Counted from the first letter of the stretch, positions 25,988 to 35,432 are shown. The stretch is 64,000 nucleotides of DNA from an uncultured Paracoccaceae bacterium (GCA_947501555.1 CANMWG010000001.1:2604001-2668000), one strand, 5' to 3'. The notes: generated from the sequence alone by a model not told the origin. Program-made: numbers and translations.

Positions 25988-26632
25988 TCAACATTTACGC
26001 GCGACGACATAATGCGACGGTGGTGGGCCAGCCGGGTGGTGCCCACTTTCGACGATTTCAAAACCCGCGCCGATGATCGCATCCTGCAATTGCTTTGCGG
26101 AAAAGCTGCGTACATAGGGCGCCTTGCCCAACCATTGCATCACCGGGATCGCAACCCGGATCATCAGCGCTTTGAGCCGCCCAACAAACCCTTTTGCAGG
26201 CTCGCCCAGGCAGGCCGTTTTCGAAATGAAGTAACCGCCCTCAGGCAACAGCGCGTGGATTTGGGCAAAACGCGCCTCCATATCCGGCACAAGGTGAAAC
26301 AGGCTATAGCCCATCACCACGTCGAACGTGCCATCCGTGGGCACGTCACCACTTGCCGTGAACGTCAGGTTCTTGATCTCCGCCTTGACGGTTTTCTCTT
26401 GCGCGATTTGCAGCATGCCGGGCGACAGATCATAGGCGCTGATCCGGTCCACATGCGGGGCGAGCAGGATGGCGGTGGAGCCTGTTCCACAGCCAAGCTC
26501 AAGCACATGGTCGGTCGGCTTCAGGTAGCTCCGGGTCCGACCAAGTGTGTATTCGTAAGCATTTTGATCGGCGATAGGCGATTTGGCGTATTTGGGCGCG
26601 GCTTTGTCCCAGAATTGGGCTGACTGTGTCAT
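25988..26632 (-). CDS. Class I SAM-dependent methyltransferase
   Basis: The 214-aa product has motif I VLELGCGTGSTAI (about 46-58), motif II ISAYDLSPGMLQIAQEK, and post-I VVMGYSLFHLVPD, as in Methyltransf_11/25 proteins; the acceptor is unknown. AAGGAG lies 7 nt before ATG 26632. It is divergent from a LysR regulator with 84 bp between the starts, an arrangement that often means the regulator controls this gene. Confidence 0.88.
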   Translation of the reverse strand: MTQSAQFWDKAAPKYAKSPIADQNAYEYTLGRTRSYLKPTDHVLELGCGTGSTAILLAPHVDRISAYDLSPGMLQIAQEKTVKAEIKNLTFTASGDVPTDGTFDVVMGYSLFHLVPDMEARFAQIHALLPEGGYFISKTACLGEPAKGFVGRLKALMIRVAIPVMQWLGKAPYVRSFSAKQLQDAIIGAGFEIVESGHHPAGPPPSHYVVARKC

Positions 26633-26716
26633 GGCTTTCTCCTTTGCCCCATTCATACAGCCATGCGCCACCGCATTGAAATTGACGAAATTCGCAAGAT
26701 ATGTATGCTTTTTCGC
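26633..26716. promoter_or_regulatory. Divergent promoter region of methyltransferase and LysR gene
   Basis: The 84-bp spacer between divergent starts is short and AT-rich in its right half (26680-26715). LysR proteins usually bind such a spacer; I saw no clear T-N11-A palindrome that I would assign. Confidence 0.4.
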
Positions 26717-27598
26717 ATGGAAAACCCATTTGACTGGAACCGCATGCGCGCCTTTTTGGCGACAGCCGACCAAGGCTCGCTTTCGGCAGCCGCCCGCCAT
26801 CTGGGGCTGACCCAACCCACATTGGGCCGCCAGATTGCAGCGCTTGAGGACGAACTGGGCCTGATGTTGTTTGAGCGCGTCGGGCGCGGGTTACAACTGA
26901 CCACGGCGGGCCGTGAAATGCTGACCCATGTGCGCGATATGGGGGCAGCGGCGGATAAGGCCGCGCTCGCTGCGTTGGGGCAGACCCAAACTGTCGAGGG
27001 CAATGTACGGATCACAGCCAGCGATATCCTGTCCGCAAAGCTCTTGCCGCAGGTCATGCTGAAATTGCGCAGTATTGCCCCCGGTCTGCGGATCGACGTG
27101 ATCGCGACCAACAACATCCAAGACCTGATGCGACGCGAGGCCGATATCGCGATCCGCCACGTCCGCCCGGACCAACCCGACCTGGTGGCCCGGCTGATCC
27201 GCGAAGCCGAAGGACGCTTTTACGCCGCGAAGTCCTACGTCGCCCTGCGGGGCGTTCCGCGAACCAAGGCAGATCTGTCAGAGCATGACTTCATATCCTA
27301 CGGCGATATGCAGCAAATGATCGACTATCTGGGCCAGTTGGATATTGCGCTGACCGAAGATAACTTCCGAGGCGGATCGGCGAACGGGCTGGTCTCTTGG
27401 GAGATGACACGCGCCGGTTTGGGGATCAGCCCAATGGATACCGCCATCGCCCGTGATGACCCCGATCTGGTGGAAATCCTGCCGCAGATGGACCCGATCC
27501 GCTTTCCGATCTGGCTGACGACGCACCGTGAAATCCACACCAGCCCGAAAATCCGACTGGTGTTTGATGTGCTAGCCGAGGCACTCGCCACCCGTTGA
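26717..27598 (+). CDS. LysR-family transcriptional regulator
   Basis: The 293-aa regulator starts with a winged helix-turn-helix (WNRMRAFLATADQGSLSAAARHLGLTQPTLGRQIAALE region, about 6-44) and has a periplasmic-binding-protein-like effector domain from about residue 90. ATG 26717 gives the normal family N-terminus; earlier in-frame starts at 26663 and 26705 would add residues. Likely controls the divergent methyltransferase gene. Confidence 0.93.
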   Translation: MENPFDWNRMRAFLATADQGSLSAAARHLGLTQPTLGRQIAALEDELGLMLFERVGRGLQLTTAGREMLTHVRDMGAAADKAALAALGQTQTVEGNVRITASDILSAKLLPQVMLKLRSIAPGLRIDVIATNNIQDLMRREADIAIRHVRPDQPDLVARLIREAEGRFYAAKSYVALRGVPRTKADLSEHDFISYGDMQQMIDYLGQLDIALTEDNFRGGSANGLVSWEMTRAGLGISPMDTAIARDDPDLVEILPQMDPIRFPIWLTTHREIHTSPKIRLVFDVLAEALATR

Positions 27599-27615
27599 CC
27601 GCGCGACCATCAAGG

Positions 27616-28398
27616 TCACGCCCGACGCACACCGCTGATCATATCCTGTATCCGTGGCATCGGAATGACCCCATCATGCGCCACCATCATATCTTGAACG
27701 GCTTTCTCAAGGCGCGCCAACCCTGCCGCATCGGCTTTGTCCCCTGGTGGCATTGTCGAAAGCATGTCAATGACCGGGATCGGATCATCAACCTGATACA
27801 TATCTTCATAGGTCTGCTGTGTCACATCCGCAAAACGCTGGCGCATCAGGTCCAACGCGACAACCGTGCCAAACCGTTCCTGTACAATATCATCAATCGC
27901 TGATCCAAACGCCCTACGCGACAGCGCTGCGATCTGTGGCAGATCACGCGGACTGTTCGTTGTTACGATACAACGGCCACCCGGCACCAGCACGCGCCTG
28001 ATTTCTTCCAGCACCACAGATGCATCTGCCACATGATAGAGCATGTGTTTTGCGGTCACGATATCAAAGCTTTCGTCTGGAAATGGCAGCTTCATCGCAT
28101 CTGTCACGACCTGATCGACAATGTTCAGATGTGTCAACCGACCCGCTGCCTCGGCGACCATCTGCGCTGATTGATCAAGCAAGCTGAGCCTCATATCCGC
28201 TGGCAATTGCGTACAGGATTTCCAGAACCATCCGGGCCCACAACCAACATCCAGTAAACGCACGCCATTTGGCAAGTTCAGCCGGTTTTCTACCCAGTCA
28301 TACCAACTGATATTTGAAAACCGTGCATGAAAACCACCGCGCACTGCCAGCTTTGAGCTGTCTTTATAGTGCGCAGCGGTATCCTGCGTTTGGTTCAT
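27616..28398 (-). CDS. Class I SAM-dependent methyltransferase (Methyltransf_11)
   Basis: This 260-aa enzyme carries motif I RLLDVGCGPGWFW (about 47-59), the acidic post-I LSLLDQSAQM, the PFPDESFDIVTAKHMLYHV block and LVPGGRCIVTTNS. Acceptor unknown. ATG 28398 overlaps the TGA of pheT by four bases, so it rides on the pheT transcript. Confidence 0.9.
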   Translation of the reverse strand: MNQTQDTAAHYKDSSKLAVRGGFHARFSNISWYDWVENRLNLPNGVRLLDVGCGPGWFWKSCTQLPADMRLSLLDQSAQMVAEAAGRLTHLNIVDQVVTDAMKLPFPDESFDIVTAKHMLYHVADASVVLEEIRRVLVPGGRCIVTTNSPRDLPQIAALSRRAFGSAIDDIVQERFGTVVALDLMRQRFADVTQQTYEDMYQVDDPIPVIDMLSTMPPGDKADAAGLARLEKAVQDMMVAHDGVIPMPRIQDMISGVRRA

Positions 28399-30791
28399 CC
28401 CCGCAGTGTCCCGCCCGTGGCCTTGGTCACTTTTTCCACGATTTTGGCGGAGACCGCTTCGATATCGGCCTCTTTCAAGGTCGCATCCGTGGGCTGCAGC
28501 CGGACGGTCACAGCAAGGGATTTCTTGCCCTCGCCCAGGCTGCCCCCGATGAATTCGTCAAAGACACGGACATCCGCGATCAGGGCCTTATCTGCACCGG
28601 CGGCGGCATTGACCAAGGTCAGCGCCTCAACCTGCGCATCAACGACAAAGGCAAAGTCACGCTCAACCGCTTGCAAATCCGTGACCGCAAGGGGCGACCG
28701 CGCCGTGGTCTTTTTCTTGGGCTGCGGCACCTCATCCGGCCAAACGGTAAAGCCGACAGCTGGCCCTTTGATATCCATATCGCGCAAGACCTTCGGATGC
28801 AGCTCACCAAACACGGCGAGCACTTTCTTCGGCCCCAAACAGATTTTGCCATGACGGCCCGGATGCCACCAATCGGAAGCGCCACGCGAAATTTGCACCT
28901 TGGCAGGCGCACCAATGGCGGCCAACACAGCCTCGGCATCCGCCTTGGCATCGTAGACGTCGACCGCGCGCGACGTGCCATGCACATCCTTGGGCCCGGT
29001 CCGCCCGATCAACACGCCCGAAACCAACATGTGCTGCTCACCCGGTTCACCACCGTGGAAGCCCGCACCAACTTCAAACAAGGCCATATCCATGAAGCCC
29101 CGCGCCTGATTGCGAGCGGCGGCACGCAGCAGACCGGGCAAGACGTTCGGGCGCATATGGGACATTTCCGAACTGATCGGATTTTCCAGCATCGTGCCAT
29201 CGTCGCCGCCACCAAACAGGGACGCAGCTTGCGCATCGATGAAGCTGTAGGTCACACATTCATTGTACCCCAAGGCTGCAGCCGTCCGGCGGGCAGCCTG
29301 CTGGCGGGTCTGGCTTAGCGTGAGAATCGGCTTTGGTACCCCAGTGTTCACCCGGGGCAGCGGCGTGCCTTGCAGCTGTGTGAGCGATGCGATGCGGGCG
29401 ACCTCTTCGACCAGATCAGCCTCACCCTGCACATCCGGGCGCCAGGATGGCACATGGGCCATGTCGCCCTCCATCTGAAAACCAAGGGCGGTCAGCGTGG
29501 CATGTTGGGTCTCTGCCGGGATATCCATGCCAACGAGCGACGAACAACGGGCCGTATCCAGTTTATAGGCGCGGGCGGTGTCAGGGACAGCCCCTGCAAC
29601 GATCACCTCGGACGCCTCACCACCCGCATGATCGACGATCATCCGGACCGCATGTTCCAACCCGATGGGGGTGAACGCAGGGTCGACACCGCGTTCAAAC
29701 CGATAGCGGGCGTCCGAATTGATCTTCAAAGCACGGCCTGCGTAAGCGATCTGGACCGGGTCCCAATAGGCGCTTTCGACGAAGACATTCACGGTGTCTT
29801 CGGTACAGCCAGTGGCGGCCCCACCCATGATGCCCGCAATACTTTCGGGGCCCGCGTCATCAGAAATGACCATCTGGCCCTCTTGCAGCGTGTAGTCTTT
29901 GTCATCCAGCGCCGTGATCACCTCACCCCCATCCGCACGATGAACGCGCAGATTGCCTTTGACCTTATCAGCATCAAAGACATGCAGCGGACGGTTCAGG
30001 TCGTAAGTGAACCAATTGGTCACATCGACCAGAAAGCTAATCGGGCGGAGACCGATGGCACGAAGCTGGGCCTGCAGCCATGCGGGGCTGGGTCCATTTT
30101 TGACACCCTTGATCAAACGACCATAGAAAACAGGGCATCCGTCCAGGGTATCGTCATCAATGGACACATTCATTTCAGCCTGAAAAGCCGCTGGAACCGG
30201 ATCAACATTCAGCGGTTTCAGCACACCCAAACCACGGGCGGCCAGATCACGGGCGACACCATGCACACCCAGTGCATCAGGTCGGTTGGGGGTAATGGCA
30301 ATCTCAATCACCGGGTCGACCTTGTCTGGTTTGTTGGCTGCAAGCCAATCGGTAAAGCGGTCACCTACCTCGCCCGAAGGAAGCTCAATAATGCCGTCAT
30401 GCTCTTCCGACAGCTCCATCTCGCGTTCGGAACACATCATGCCATAGCTCTCAACGCCGCGGATTTTGCCAACGCCGATGGTGGTATCAATGCCGGGGAC
30501 ATAGGTGCCGGGGCTGGCGATGACGACAGTTATACCCGCGCGGGCATTGGGGGCACCGCAGATGATCTGGGTGGGGCCATCGGCAGTGTCGACCTGACAG
30601 ATTTTCAATTTATCCGCATCGGGATGCTTTTCAGCGGTCAACACCTTGCCGATCTTGAAATCCGCCAAGCGTTCGGCGGGGTTTTCGATGCCCTCAACCT
30701 CCAAACCAAGATCGGTCAAGGCATATTCAATTTCAGCGACCGAGGCGTCGGTCTCGAGGTGGTGTTTCAGCCAGGATAGGGTGAATTTCAT
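28395..30791 (-). CDS. pheT: Phenylalanine-tRNA ligase beta subunit
   Basis: PheT is the large subunit of the (alpha-beta)2 enzyme that charges tRNA-Phe; it holds the editing site and tRNA anticodon-binding parts. The 798-aa length is standard. Visible are the N-terminal EMAP-like tRNA-binding domain (about 40-150, GKVLTAEKHPDADKL), the B3/B4 editing domain, B5, the core-like domain and the C-terminal FDX-ACB anticodon domain (ending VEKVTKATGGTLRG). It is separated from pheS by about 1.36 kb. Confidence 0.97.
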   Translation of the reverse strand: MKFTLSWLKHHLETDASVAEIEYALTDLGLEVEGIENPAERLADFKIGKVLTAEKHPDADKLKICQVDTADGPTQIICGAPNARAGITVVIASPGTYVPGIDTTIGVGKIRGVESYGMMCSEREMELSEEHDGIIELPSGEVGDRFTDWLAANKPDKVDPVIEIAITPNRPDALGVHGVARDLAARGLGVLKPLNVDPVPAAFQAEMNVSIDDDTLDGCPVFYGRLIKGVKNGPSPAWLQAQLRAIGLRPISFLVDVTNWFTYDLNRPLHVFDADKVKGNLRVHRADGGEVITALDDKDYTLQEGQMVISDDAGPESIAGIMGGAATGCTEDTVNVFVESAYWDPVQIAYAGRALKINSDARYRFERGVDPAFTPIGLEHAVRMIVDHAGGEASEVIVAGAVPDTARAYKLDTARCSSLVGMDIPAETQHATLTALGFQMEGDMAHVPSWRPDVQGEADLVEEVARIASLTQLQGTPLPRVNTGVPKPILTLSQTRQQAARRTAAALGYNECVTYSFIDAQAASLFGGGDDGTMLENPISSEMSHMRPNVLPGLLRAAARNQARGFMDMALFEVGAGFHGGEPGEQHMLVSGVLIGRTGPKDVHGTSRAVDVYDAKADAEAVLAAIGAPAKVQISRGASDWWHPGRHGKICLGPKKVLAVFGELHPKVLRDMDIKGPAVGFTVWPDEVPQPKKKTTARSPLAVTDLQAVERDFAFVVDAQVEALTLVNAAAGADKALIADVRVFDEFIGGSLGEGKKSLAVTVRLQPTDATLKEADIEAVSAKIVEKVTKATGGTLRG

Positions 30792-30921
30792 CGGTCAGGG
30801 CCTGTGGTTCAAAAACGTTAGACTGGCCTTAACGGATTACAAGCAAAGGGGGAAGGGGCGGGCGGGGCGCGGCACCCAAGTCACAATCACGCCCGTGTTA
30901 ACCAATTGGAAAGGTCCACAC

Positions 30922-30949
30922 TTGATAAATAGAATTTGCTGGATATTTT
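30922..30949 (+). promoter_or_regulatory. Candidate sigma-70-type promoter for the small ORF at 30992
   Basis: TTGATA (30922-30927) and TATTTT (30944-30949) are spaced by 16 bp in an AT-rich patch about 45 bp before the small ORF. The match is by eye only. Confidence 0.35.
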
Positions 30950-30991
30950 AAAGGCAATGTAATCAATCCGTTAGATTCTAAGGTGGTCGCG

Positions 30992-31279
30992 TTGAGTGGC
31001 ATCAAGTACATCGGTCTTTCTTTGGCGCTGGCAGCTTTCGCGGCCTACATTGCGCTGGACATTGATCTGTTTGCGCCAGACGGCGCCGGACTCGCGATGT
31101 TCTCCATGGCCAATATGTGTGCCGACCCGGAGTTACAGGAATACGTGTTCTGGCCGTTTTCCTGCGATGCCTACAATCAGGTCCAAATCGTAAGTTTTGG
31201 CGATTCCGGGCGAGCGGGTTCGACGGAGAAAATTCACGAACTCAACCGGTCCTCCGATATCGTACATATCGGCCAATAG
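30992..31279 (+). CDS. Small membrane-anchored protein of unknown function
   Basis: The 95-aa product has one N-terminal hydrophobic segment (SGIKYIGLSLALAAFAAYIA), possibly a signal anchor, then a mature part with two cysteines (NMCAD, FSCDAY) that could pair in the periplasm. TTG 30992 has AAGGTGG 5 nt ahead; GTG 30983 in the same frame is an alternative. It lies on the strand opposite to pheS and pheT, in the gap between them. No family recognised. Confidence 0.6.
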   Translation: MSGIKYIGLSLALAAFAAYIALDIDLFAPDGAGLAMFSMANMCADPELQEYVFWPFSCDAYNQVQIVSFGDSGRAGSTEKIHELNRSSDIVHIGQ

Positions 31280-31289
31280 GGCCCCGCGA

Positions 31290-31634
31290 TCACCGAGGCC
31301 AGCGCCTGGCCATGCGCCAAAGCTCGCGCCGTGATCGCAGGTACTGCGGGACAGGCCAAAGCCCTTCTCTCGCGACAATATGTTCACGCAGCACGGTCGC
31401 CATGATCAACGCAGCTTCGGCCCGTCGCAAAGACCCTTCCGCGCGCGGCCGATCCTGCAGGTAGCTTGCGACGATTTGCATATTTGTCAGGTAGCCGACC
31501 TTCAAATCTTCAAGGTCCAGATGCGCCGTCGCATCGCTAAAGGCCTTGCGCCTGCGATAGTCACGCGTGATCCGCAGGCAATACCACAGGACGGCCAGTG
31601 TCAGCGGCAGTTCAAGCGGGAAGATCGACAACAT
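31290..31634 (-). CDS. Small protein with N-terminal membrane helix, unknown function
   Basis: This 114-aa protein starts with a hydrophobic helix (about 2-19) followed by a basic, helical cytoplasmic domain rich in Arg and Leu (RRAEAALIMATVLREHIV). It begins 6 nt after the stop of the ASCH gene, so the two are probably coupled. No family recognised. Confidence 0.65.
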   Translation of the reverse strand: MLSIFPLELPLTLAVLWYCLRITRDYRRRKAFSDATAHLDLEDLKVGYLTNMQIVASYLQDRPRAEGSLRRAEAALIMATVLREHIVAREGLWPVPQYLRSRRELWRMARRWPR

Positions 31635-31640
31635 CGCAGA

Positions 31641-32069
31641 CTAGAGTTCGCGGCCCGCCAGATCTTCGACCAGTTCAAAATGTTCAAAGACCAGCATCAT
31701 CTCGGGATCGAACCCGCCGTTGCGCTTAAAGAACGCCTTATGGTCTTTGCGCCACCCCAGCAGCGTGTCGTTCTCACCCTCGGCCAGCGCCATCTCTTCG
31801 GTGACGTCGCAATAACGGATTTCCTGCACGTTCGTGGTGCGGATCACCAGTGCAGGGGTGTCATCCCAATTGGCCGCAATGTCGCACCGGCCCACAACAG
31901 GCATCGCCTCGGGCTCGCCATCGAAGTCCGACAGCGCGCCGCAGGTGGCGGTTTTCTTGCCCTGCCGGACAAGGGCGATCAGATGCTGGCAAAGCTCTTG
32001 GCTATCCCCAAACTTGAACGTGCCCGCGCCGGGGTATGTGTCTTGCAGGTCTTCGGTGTCGTCGGTCAT
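31641..32069 (-). CDS. ASCH domain protein
   Basis: The 142-aa product fits the ASCH (PUA-like) family: FKFGDSQELCQHLIALV, GKKTATCGAL (about 38-47), ALVIRTTNVQEIRYCDVTEEMALAEGE and the WRKDHKAFF ending. ASCH proteins are thought to bind RNA or modified nucleosides; one bacterial branch (YqfB-like) deaminates N4-acetylcytidine. The GGAA before ATG 32069 favours it over ATG 32081. It sits directly downstream of pheS. Confidence 0.85.
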   Translation of the reverse strand: MTDDTEDLQDTYPGAGTFKFGDSQELCQHLIALVRQGKKTATCGALSDFDGEPEAMPVVGRCDIAANWDDTPALVIRTTNVQEIRYCDVTEEMALAEGENDTLLGWRKDHKAFFKRNGGFDPEMMLVFEHFELVEDLAGREL

Positions 32070-32098
32070 TTGGGTTTCCATTCACTATGCAGGATCGG

Positions 32099-32152
32099 CG
32101 TAGGGTGGGTGAAACCCACGCACGGGCTAAGGTGGGTTGCACCCACCCTACC
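32099..32152. repeat. Nested palindromic repeat (GTAGGGTGGGT arms) between pheS and the ASCH gene
   Basis: GTAGGGTGGGT at 32100-32110 is matched by ACCCACCCTAC at 32141-32151. Within it are two shorter hairpins: GTGGGT-gaa-ACCCAC and GGTGGGT-tgc-ACCCACC. The pheS stop codon (TAG, minus strand) lies inside the right arm. Related to the CGTAAGATGGG repeats at 25401 and 53071. Confidence 0.85.
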
Positions 32153-33221
32153 TACTCAACCCACCATGCAGTGTCGGCTGATCCAGCGCGCTGAACCCAT
32201 AATGCCGCAGCCAGCGCAGGTCGGAATCAAAGAACGCCCGCAAATCGGGGATCCCATATTTCAGCATCGCGATCCGGTCGATGCCCATGCCAAAGGCAAA
32301 ACCCTGCCACTCGGCCGGATCAATCCCGCCCGCCTGCAGCACCTTGGGGTGCACCATGCCCGAGCCCAGAATCTCAAGCCAATCATCGCCCTCACCCACT
32401 TTCAGCGTGCCGCCTTCCCAGGAACAACGGATGTCGACCTCGGCAGATGGTTCGGTGAAGGGGAAATGCGAGGCGCGGAAGCGGATATCCACGTTATCCA
32501 CCTCAAAATAGCTTTTCACGAACTCTTCCAGCACCCATTTCAGGTTGGCCATGCTGATATCTTTATCAATCGCCAACCCTTCAACCTGATGGAACATGGG
32601 CGTATGGGTCTGGTCATAATCCGCACGATACACACGGCCCGGACAGATAATGCGGGTGGGGGCGCCTGTGGCCTCCATCGACCTGATCTGCACGGGGCTG
32701 GTATGGGTGCGCAGCACATGCGGCGGGCGGTTGTCACCCTCTTTGCGGTGCATATAGAAGGTATCCATCTCGGCCCGCGCGGGGTGGTGGCCGGGGATGT
32801 TCAGCGCATCAAAGTTGTACCAGTCGCTTTCAATCTGCGACCCTTCGGCGACGGCAAAGCCCATATCCGCAAAGATGGCCGTAACCTCTTCGGTCACCTG
32901 ACTGATCGGGTGGATCGTCCCCTGCCCGCGTGCGCGCGATGGCAAGGTTACATCGAGCCATTCGTCGCGCAGACGGGCATCCAAGGCGGCATCTGCCAGC
33001 GCCATCTTTTTGGCCGCAAGGGCGCTGTTGATCTCATCCTTCAAGGCATTCAGGGCGGGGCCTGCGACCTGGCGCTCTTCGGGCGTCATCTTGCCCAAGC
33101 CACGCATCTGCAGACTGATCTCACCCTTCTTGCCGACAGCCTGCACCCGCAAGTCTTCGATCCCGGCTTCATCAGCGGCATCGGCAATCAGTGAAAGGTA
33201 TTTTGCTTTAAGATCGTCCAT
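32148..33221 (-). CDS. pheS: Phenylalanine-tRNA ligase alpha subunit
   Basis: PheS is the catalytic subunit that activates Phe and transfers it to tRNA-Phe. The 357-aa protein has the N-terminal coiled coil (about 1-85), class II motif 2 in [27 protein letters not shown] and motif 3 in [22 protein letters not shown] near the C-terminus. AGAGG precedes ATG 33221; an in-frame start at 33278 lacks a site. Its TAG is supplied by the palindromic repeat that follows. Confidence 0.97.
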   Translation of the reverse strand: MDDLKAKYLSLIADAADEAGIEDLRVQAVGKKGEISLQMRGLGKMTPEERQVAGPALNALKDEINSALAAKKMALADAALDARLRDEWLDVTLPSRARGQGTIHPISQVTEEVTAIFADMGFAVAEGSQIESDWYNFDALNIPGHHPARAEMDTFYMHRKEGDNRPPHVLRTHTSPVQIRSMEATGAPTRIICPGRVYRADYDQTHTPMFHQVEGLAIDKDISMANLKWVLEEFVKSYFEVDNVDIRFRASHFPFTEPSAEVDIRCSWEGGTLKVGEGDDWLEILGSGMVHPKVLQAGGIDPAEWQGFAFGMGIDRIAMLKYGIPDLRAFFDSDLRWLRHYGFSALDQPTLHGGLSR

Positions 33222-33291
33222 AGCGCTGCCTCTTGCATTTACAGCCCTTCGGTTAGCGAAAGGGGGCCGTGGTTGCAAGTATGGGCAGGCC

Positions 33292-33984
33292 CTACCCCGG
33301 TCTGATCTTCGCGATCTCCGCCTGAAAATAGGCCAATGTCACCGTTGCACGGTTGCCCGCGACACCATGATATTTTGACCGACCGTTCGATGCAGGCAAA
33401 CCGGCCCAGATCGCGGCCAGATTATTCATGAATTTTTCCTCGCTCAGCTCGCCTGCCATGAAGGCAGGAAACCCAGCATCTGCCAGCAACACGTCCGCAA
33501 GCCGGTCCTGCAAGGCAGGGGTAAAGCGGTCATTTGGGCGTGCACCAACCTGGCGGGTCACACGCGCCAACGTGTCCGGAATAAACTGATAGCGGCCAAT
33601 CGCATGGGGCTGGCCCGGGGTCGCCTCGATCCAGGCAAAGATTTCGGCCAATGTCATATGCGTGGGTGGCTTTGAGGGTCTGATCCGGGCGCCGTGCTGG
33701 ACGGCATCATACCCGTCACGCGGGGATTCCGCCTGCCCGATGACATAACGCAAACGCGTCACTGCATCACCATGCAAGGCGGGGCCCGGCCCGCGCACAA
33801 TCGGCGCAAAAAGCCCACCACTTGACGCACCTGCAAACAGGCTTGCCCCACCTGCCACCGCGCCCGCGCCATCCGCCGGTTGAAACAACGTCCCGCCTGA
33901 AGCCCCAAACAATGACCCTGTTTCAGCCATCCCCAGCAATGGCCAGCAACATAACAAAAAACACAAAACCCGACGCATCGACAT
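33292..33984 (-). CDS. Exported lambda-type lysozyme/transglycosylase (GH104-like)
   Basis: The 230-aa product has a signal peptide ([20 protein letters not shown]), a Gly/Ala-rich linker with three repeated SLFxxxSGG-like units (about 25-60), then a domain similar to phage lambda lysozyme [15 protein letters not shown] (catalytic-type Glu), [26 protein letters not shown] and [12 protein letters not shown]. It should cleave peptidoglycan in the periplasm. GGACGGA precedes ATG 33984. It lies 70 nt upstream of pheS on the same strand, with no phage genes around. Confidence 0.8.
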   Translation of the reverse strand: MSMRRVLCFLLCCWPLLGMAETGSLFGASGGTLFQPADGAGAVAGGASLFAGASSGGLFAPIVRGPGPALHGDAVTRLRYVIGQAESPRDGYDAVQHGARIRPSKPPTHMTLAEIFAWIEATPGQPHAIGRYQFIPDTLARVTRQVGARPNDRFTPALQDRLADVLLADAGFPAFMAGELSEEKFMNNLAAIWAGLPASNGRSKYHGVAGNRATVTLAYFQAEIAKIRPG

Positions 33985-34155
33985 TCCGTCCAACCTCTTC
34001 GCGGGCAATATGCGCTAAATTGATTGCGTTTTGGTTTCGTTTTGGGCGATATCGGCCTGCCGTGGCAAACGGCAGGGCTGTAGGATGCCTGCGGCTTTCC
34101 TTTGCTGTCATAAAATGAAACTCTTAACCTGATTTAGAGGTTCGCAGGTTGTCCC

Positions 34156-34803
34156 ATGCCACAAATTATTGACCTCACCGAGGCGCTGCCGCTGGCTGAA
34201 GGTCGCGATCAGGTCATCTTTCAACACCCCGACTATGAGGATCGGCTTATCAAGACGACCAAGCCGCATATAAAAACGCGTCGGATCAAACGATATAGCA
34301 TGTGGCGGTATCGGCACCTGCGCGGTTGGCATCGCGAGCTGAGTGAATATGTGGCAATGCTGGCCCGAAACGGTGCACCCTGCGACCGCTTGGCGGGCCT
34401 GTTCGGGTTTTGTCAAACGTCACTTGGGTCGGGGTTCGTGGTCGAAAAGATCAGCACGCCGGATGGATCACTTGCGCCAACGCTCAAGCAATTTCTGAAC
34501 ACCCCGGGCCATTCAAACAAGACGCTCACCCAGCTTCGCGGCGATGTCATTGACCTGTTTCAAGCATTAGAGACCCACCGCATCGATTTTCATGATCCGC
34601 ATGCCCGCAACGTTGTGGTAACCGGCGCCAAGCCGCTGCTGCGGATCGTCGATGGTATCGGGAGCGCACCCCTGATTCCGATGACGCAGTTCAGTGACTG
34701 GGCATTCCGGCGCGTCGCTGCGCAAGGCAAAGCAAGGTTACTGCGGCAGGTTGACAAGGCATTGGCCCGACAAGCGAGGCTTCAGCAGGCGCAAGACAAA
34801 TAA
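34156..34803 (+). CDS. YrbL family kinase-like protein
   Basis: The 215-aa protein matches the PhoP-regulated YrbL family, which has a protein-kinase-like fold: KTTKPH near the Lys region, GFGFVVEKI (hinge-like), HRIDFHDPHARNVVV (catalytic loop-like, about 142-156) and LRIVDGIG (metal-binding Asp-Gly like). Role unknown; in enteric bacteria it is a PhoP/BasR target. It opposes the rplT-pheS genes and ends at a shared terminator. Confidence 0.85.
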   Translation: MPQIIDLTEALPLAEGRDQVIFQHPDYEDRLIKTTKPHIKTRRIKRYSMWRYRHLRGWHRELSEYVAMLARNGAPCDRLAGLFGFCQTSLGSGFVVEKISTPDGSLAPTLKQFLNTPGHSNKTLTQLRGDVIDLFQALETHRIDFHDPHARNVVVTGAKPLLRIVDGIGSAPLIPMTQFSDWAFRRVAAQGKARLLRQVDKALARQARLQQAQDK

Positions 34804-34833
34804 AAAGGCCGCCCTGTGACAGAGCGGCCTTTT
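34803..34833. terminator. Bidirectional terminator between yrbL-like gene and rplT
   Basis: AAAAGGCCGC and GCGGCCTTTT form a 10-bp stem around an 11-nt loop; T runs lie at the foot on both strands. Convergent genes end on both sides. Confidence 0.9.
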
Positions 34834-34856
34834 CGTAATTCAATCAGATAATTGGC

Positions 34857-35219
34857 TTAGGCAGCCATTGCAGCCTTGGCCTTGCCAACAATCGCAGCAA
34901 ACGCATCAGGTTCGTTCACGGCCAGATCGGCCAGAACCTTACGGTCAACTTCGATACCGGCCAGTGTCAGGCCATTGATGAACTTGGAATAGTTCAGTGT
35001 TTCGTCAACCGAACGCACACCTGCGTTGATCCGCTGGATCCACAAAGCGCGGAAGTTGCGCTTGCGGTTGTGACGGTCACGGGTTGCATATTGGTTGGCT
35101 TTGTCGACGGCCTGCTTGGCGACCTTGAAGGTCTTGGACCGGCGATCATAATACCCTTTGGCAGCGTCGAGAACTTTCTTGTGACGACGATGCGTGACTG
35201 TTCCGCCTTTGACTCTCAT
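34857..35219 (-). CDS. rplT: 50S ribosomal protein L20
   Basis: L20 is a 23S rRNA-binding assembly protein of the large subunit. The 120-aa length and the sequences [32 protein letters not shown] and [12 protein letters not shown] are diagnostic. It follows rpmI by 12 nt on the same strand. Confidence 0.98.
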   Translation of the reverse strand: MRVKGGTVTHRRHKKVLDAAKGYYDRRSKTFKVAKQAVDKANQYATRDRHNRKRNFRALWIQRINAGVRSVDETLNYSKFINGLTLAGIEVDRKVLADLAVNEPDAFAAIVGKAKAAMAA

Positions 35220-35231
35220 AGCAAATTCTCC

Positions 35232-35432
35232 TTAGCGCGCGTAGGGCATCATGGACTTGATGATTTTCGCATCAGGTGCCGACAACAGGGTGGTTCCACG
35301 GGCATTCCGCAGGAACTTGTTTGTACGCTTGATCATGCCGTGCTGTTTACCAGCTTGGGCAGATTTGACTTTGCCAGAGGCCGTCATCTTGAACCGCTTT
35401 TTGCAGCTCGACTTTGTCTTCATCTTCGGCAT
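35232..35432 (-). CDS. rpmI: 50S ribosomal protein L35
   Basis: The 66-aa protein starts [20 protein letters not shown] and ends with [18 protein letters not shown], typical of L35. GGAGACGGAA precedes ATG 35432; the frame is open further upstream but lacks homology there. First gene of the rpmI-rplT pair; no infC is next to it. Confidence 0.98.
   Translation of the reverse strand: MPKMKTKSSCKKRFKMTASGKVKSAQAGKQHGMIKRTNKFLRNARGTTLLSAPDAKIIKSMMPYAR

Noticed and set aside
29370-30779. 469-codon plus-strand frame opposite pheT
   Set aside because: Antisense shadow of pheT with no recognisable motif.
31380-33194. 604-codon plus-strand frame across the ASCH and pheS region
   Set aside because: It is antisense to two well-supported genes and has no domain; long open frames opposite genes are expected in GC-rich DNA.
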